From assembly GCA_022824585.1 (NCBI GenBank), contig JAJDZN010000069.1, positions 1 through 64,000 on the forward strand: 64,000 nucleotides of DNA. Reading direction: 5' to 3'. Below, piece after piece: positions 63,636-64,000 of the stretch (position 1 is its first letter; every line of letters starts with the position of its first letter). Source of the DNA: Bryobacterales bacterium. Lineage in GTDB: Bacteria; Acidobacteriota; Terriglobia; Bryobacterales; UBA6623. The notes under the pieces are model-generated. The model did no database searches and was not told the DNA's origin. It saw only the letters and a program-made list of their open reading frames with translations. Made by a program: the position numbers and the translations under genes.

Positions 63636-64000
63636 TCACTGCGCTACGAGGACGGGCTCGATATGCACTAGGTTGGTCGGCAGATACTCCCGGGCCTCGA
63701 TGTAGTCGTCGAACCAGTGGGCTTCCGGGTTTCGCCGGAACATCATGAGCTTGCCAGTGAGGCGCGGATTCGCCGCACGGTGGTACTTGAACAGGACGTG
63801 TTCGTCGGTAAGCCCGAGGATCTCGATCTTGCCGGTCGAGTGGGACATCGCAAGCCGCGCCCGCTTGGCTAGCCCGGACATCCGCTCAAGCGACTTGGCG
63901 AATATGCGGTAAGCATTCTCGACAGATACCGAGTAGCTCTCGTTACCCTCGGTCGGGCGGCACTGGAACACGTAGTAGGGCGGCACTCCCAGATAGGAGA
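63636..64000 (-). CDS. KamA/lysine 2,3-aminomutase-family radical SAM protein, C-terminal part
   Basis: The frame stays open to the right edge, so the gene begins outside the window. The visible 121 codons read SYLGVPPYYVFQCRPTEGNE, LAKRARLAMSHSTGKIEI, FKYHRAANP and EAHWFDDYIE, all strongly conserved in the C-terminal half of lysine-2,3-aminomutase-type proteins (PLP-dependent radical SAM enzymes, including EpmB). The radical SAM Cys motif and PLP lysine would lie upstream and cannot be checked. It could be a KamA/EpmB/YjeK-like enzyme or a family member of unknown substrate. Confidence 0.82.
   Translation of the reverse strand, partial: SYLGVPPYYVFQCRPTEGNESYSVSVENAYRIFAKSLERMSGLAKRARLAMSHSTGKIEILGLTDEHVLFKYHRAANPRLTGKLMMFRRNPEAHWFDDYIEAREYLPTNLVHIEPVLVAQ

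Overview
The window is about 64 kb of high-GC bacterial chromosome. It most resembles an Acidobacteriota genome of the Solibacteres/Vicinamibacteria kind. That placement is inferred from gene content: three large Oar-type TonB-dependent receptors with an N-terminal carboxypeptidase-regulatory-like domain, an FG-GAP/UnbV-TlpA-TPR protein, a PSD1 (DUF1549/DUF1553) plus DUF1501 pair, a sulfatase, secreted Gfo/Idh/MocA dehydrogenases, and a PEGA-type Ser/Thr kinase. No rRNA, tRNA, CRISPR array or prophage was seen.

Layout. 1-2.6 kb: 3' part of a secreted FG-GAP/UnbV/TlpA/TPR protein whose frame is interrupted by one TGA. 2.8-6.1 kb: receptor 1 behind a strong sigma70-type promoter. 6.2-9.7 kb (minus): five-gene operon encoding the E1 alpha and E1 beta subunits of a 2-oxoacid dehydrogenase, a YgiT-like zinc protein and two small c-type cytochrome lipoproteins. 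E1 alpha carries a Tat lipoprotein signal, so the complex looks extracytoplasmic. 10-14.6 kb: a vapBC module with an operator palindrome, an orphan secreted protein, a Gfo/Idh/MocA protein and a lower-GC DUF2236 gene. 15.4-25.4 kb: an RND permease, a secreted TIM-barrel-like protein, a sugar isomerase/epimerase, a small membrane protein with a sodium:solute symporter, a second vapBC pair whose toxin seems to start at CTG, and a Tat-type Gfo/Idh/MocA protein. 26-31 kb: receptor 2, a terminator, a TPR lipoprotein and a transposase relic.

31-38 kb (minus): kinase, uvrA, CPBP protease, mtnA and a small ORF, tightly packed with a TAGTG overlap. 38.1-44.3 kb: a PQQ-propeller/EF-hand protein coupled to a HupE/UreJ-like membrane protein, two tandem paralogous secreted proteins, a sulfatase and a PfkB (KDG-type) kinase. 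44.3-48.4 kb (minus): uvrB, coaBC and a type-4 uracil-DNA glycosylase. 48.5-59.5 kb: a large secreted protein of unknown function, receptor 3, PSD1, DUF1501 and a class III CoA-transferase. 59.6-64 kb (minus): an NYN-domain relic, a terminator, a hydrolase/ABC-ATPase/ABC-permease operon with stop-start overlaps, and the C-terminal end of a lysine-2,3-aminomutase-family radical SAM protein.

The theme is capture and breakdown of external organic matter: receptors, sulfatase, PSD1/DUF1501, propeller proteins, KDG kinase and symporter. Housekeeping repair and cofactor genes are mixed in. Many starts lack a Shine-Dalgarno sequence and instead have a -10-like hexamer 6-9 nt before the start codon, suggesting frequent leaderless mRNAs. 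The most notable candidates are the exported E1/cytochrome operon, the in-frame TGA, the leaderless-start pattern, and an RNA hairpin that hides the DUF1501 ribosome-binding site.
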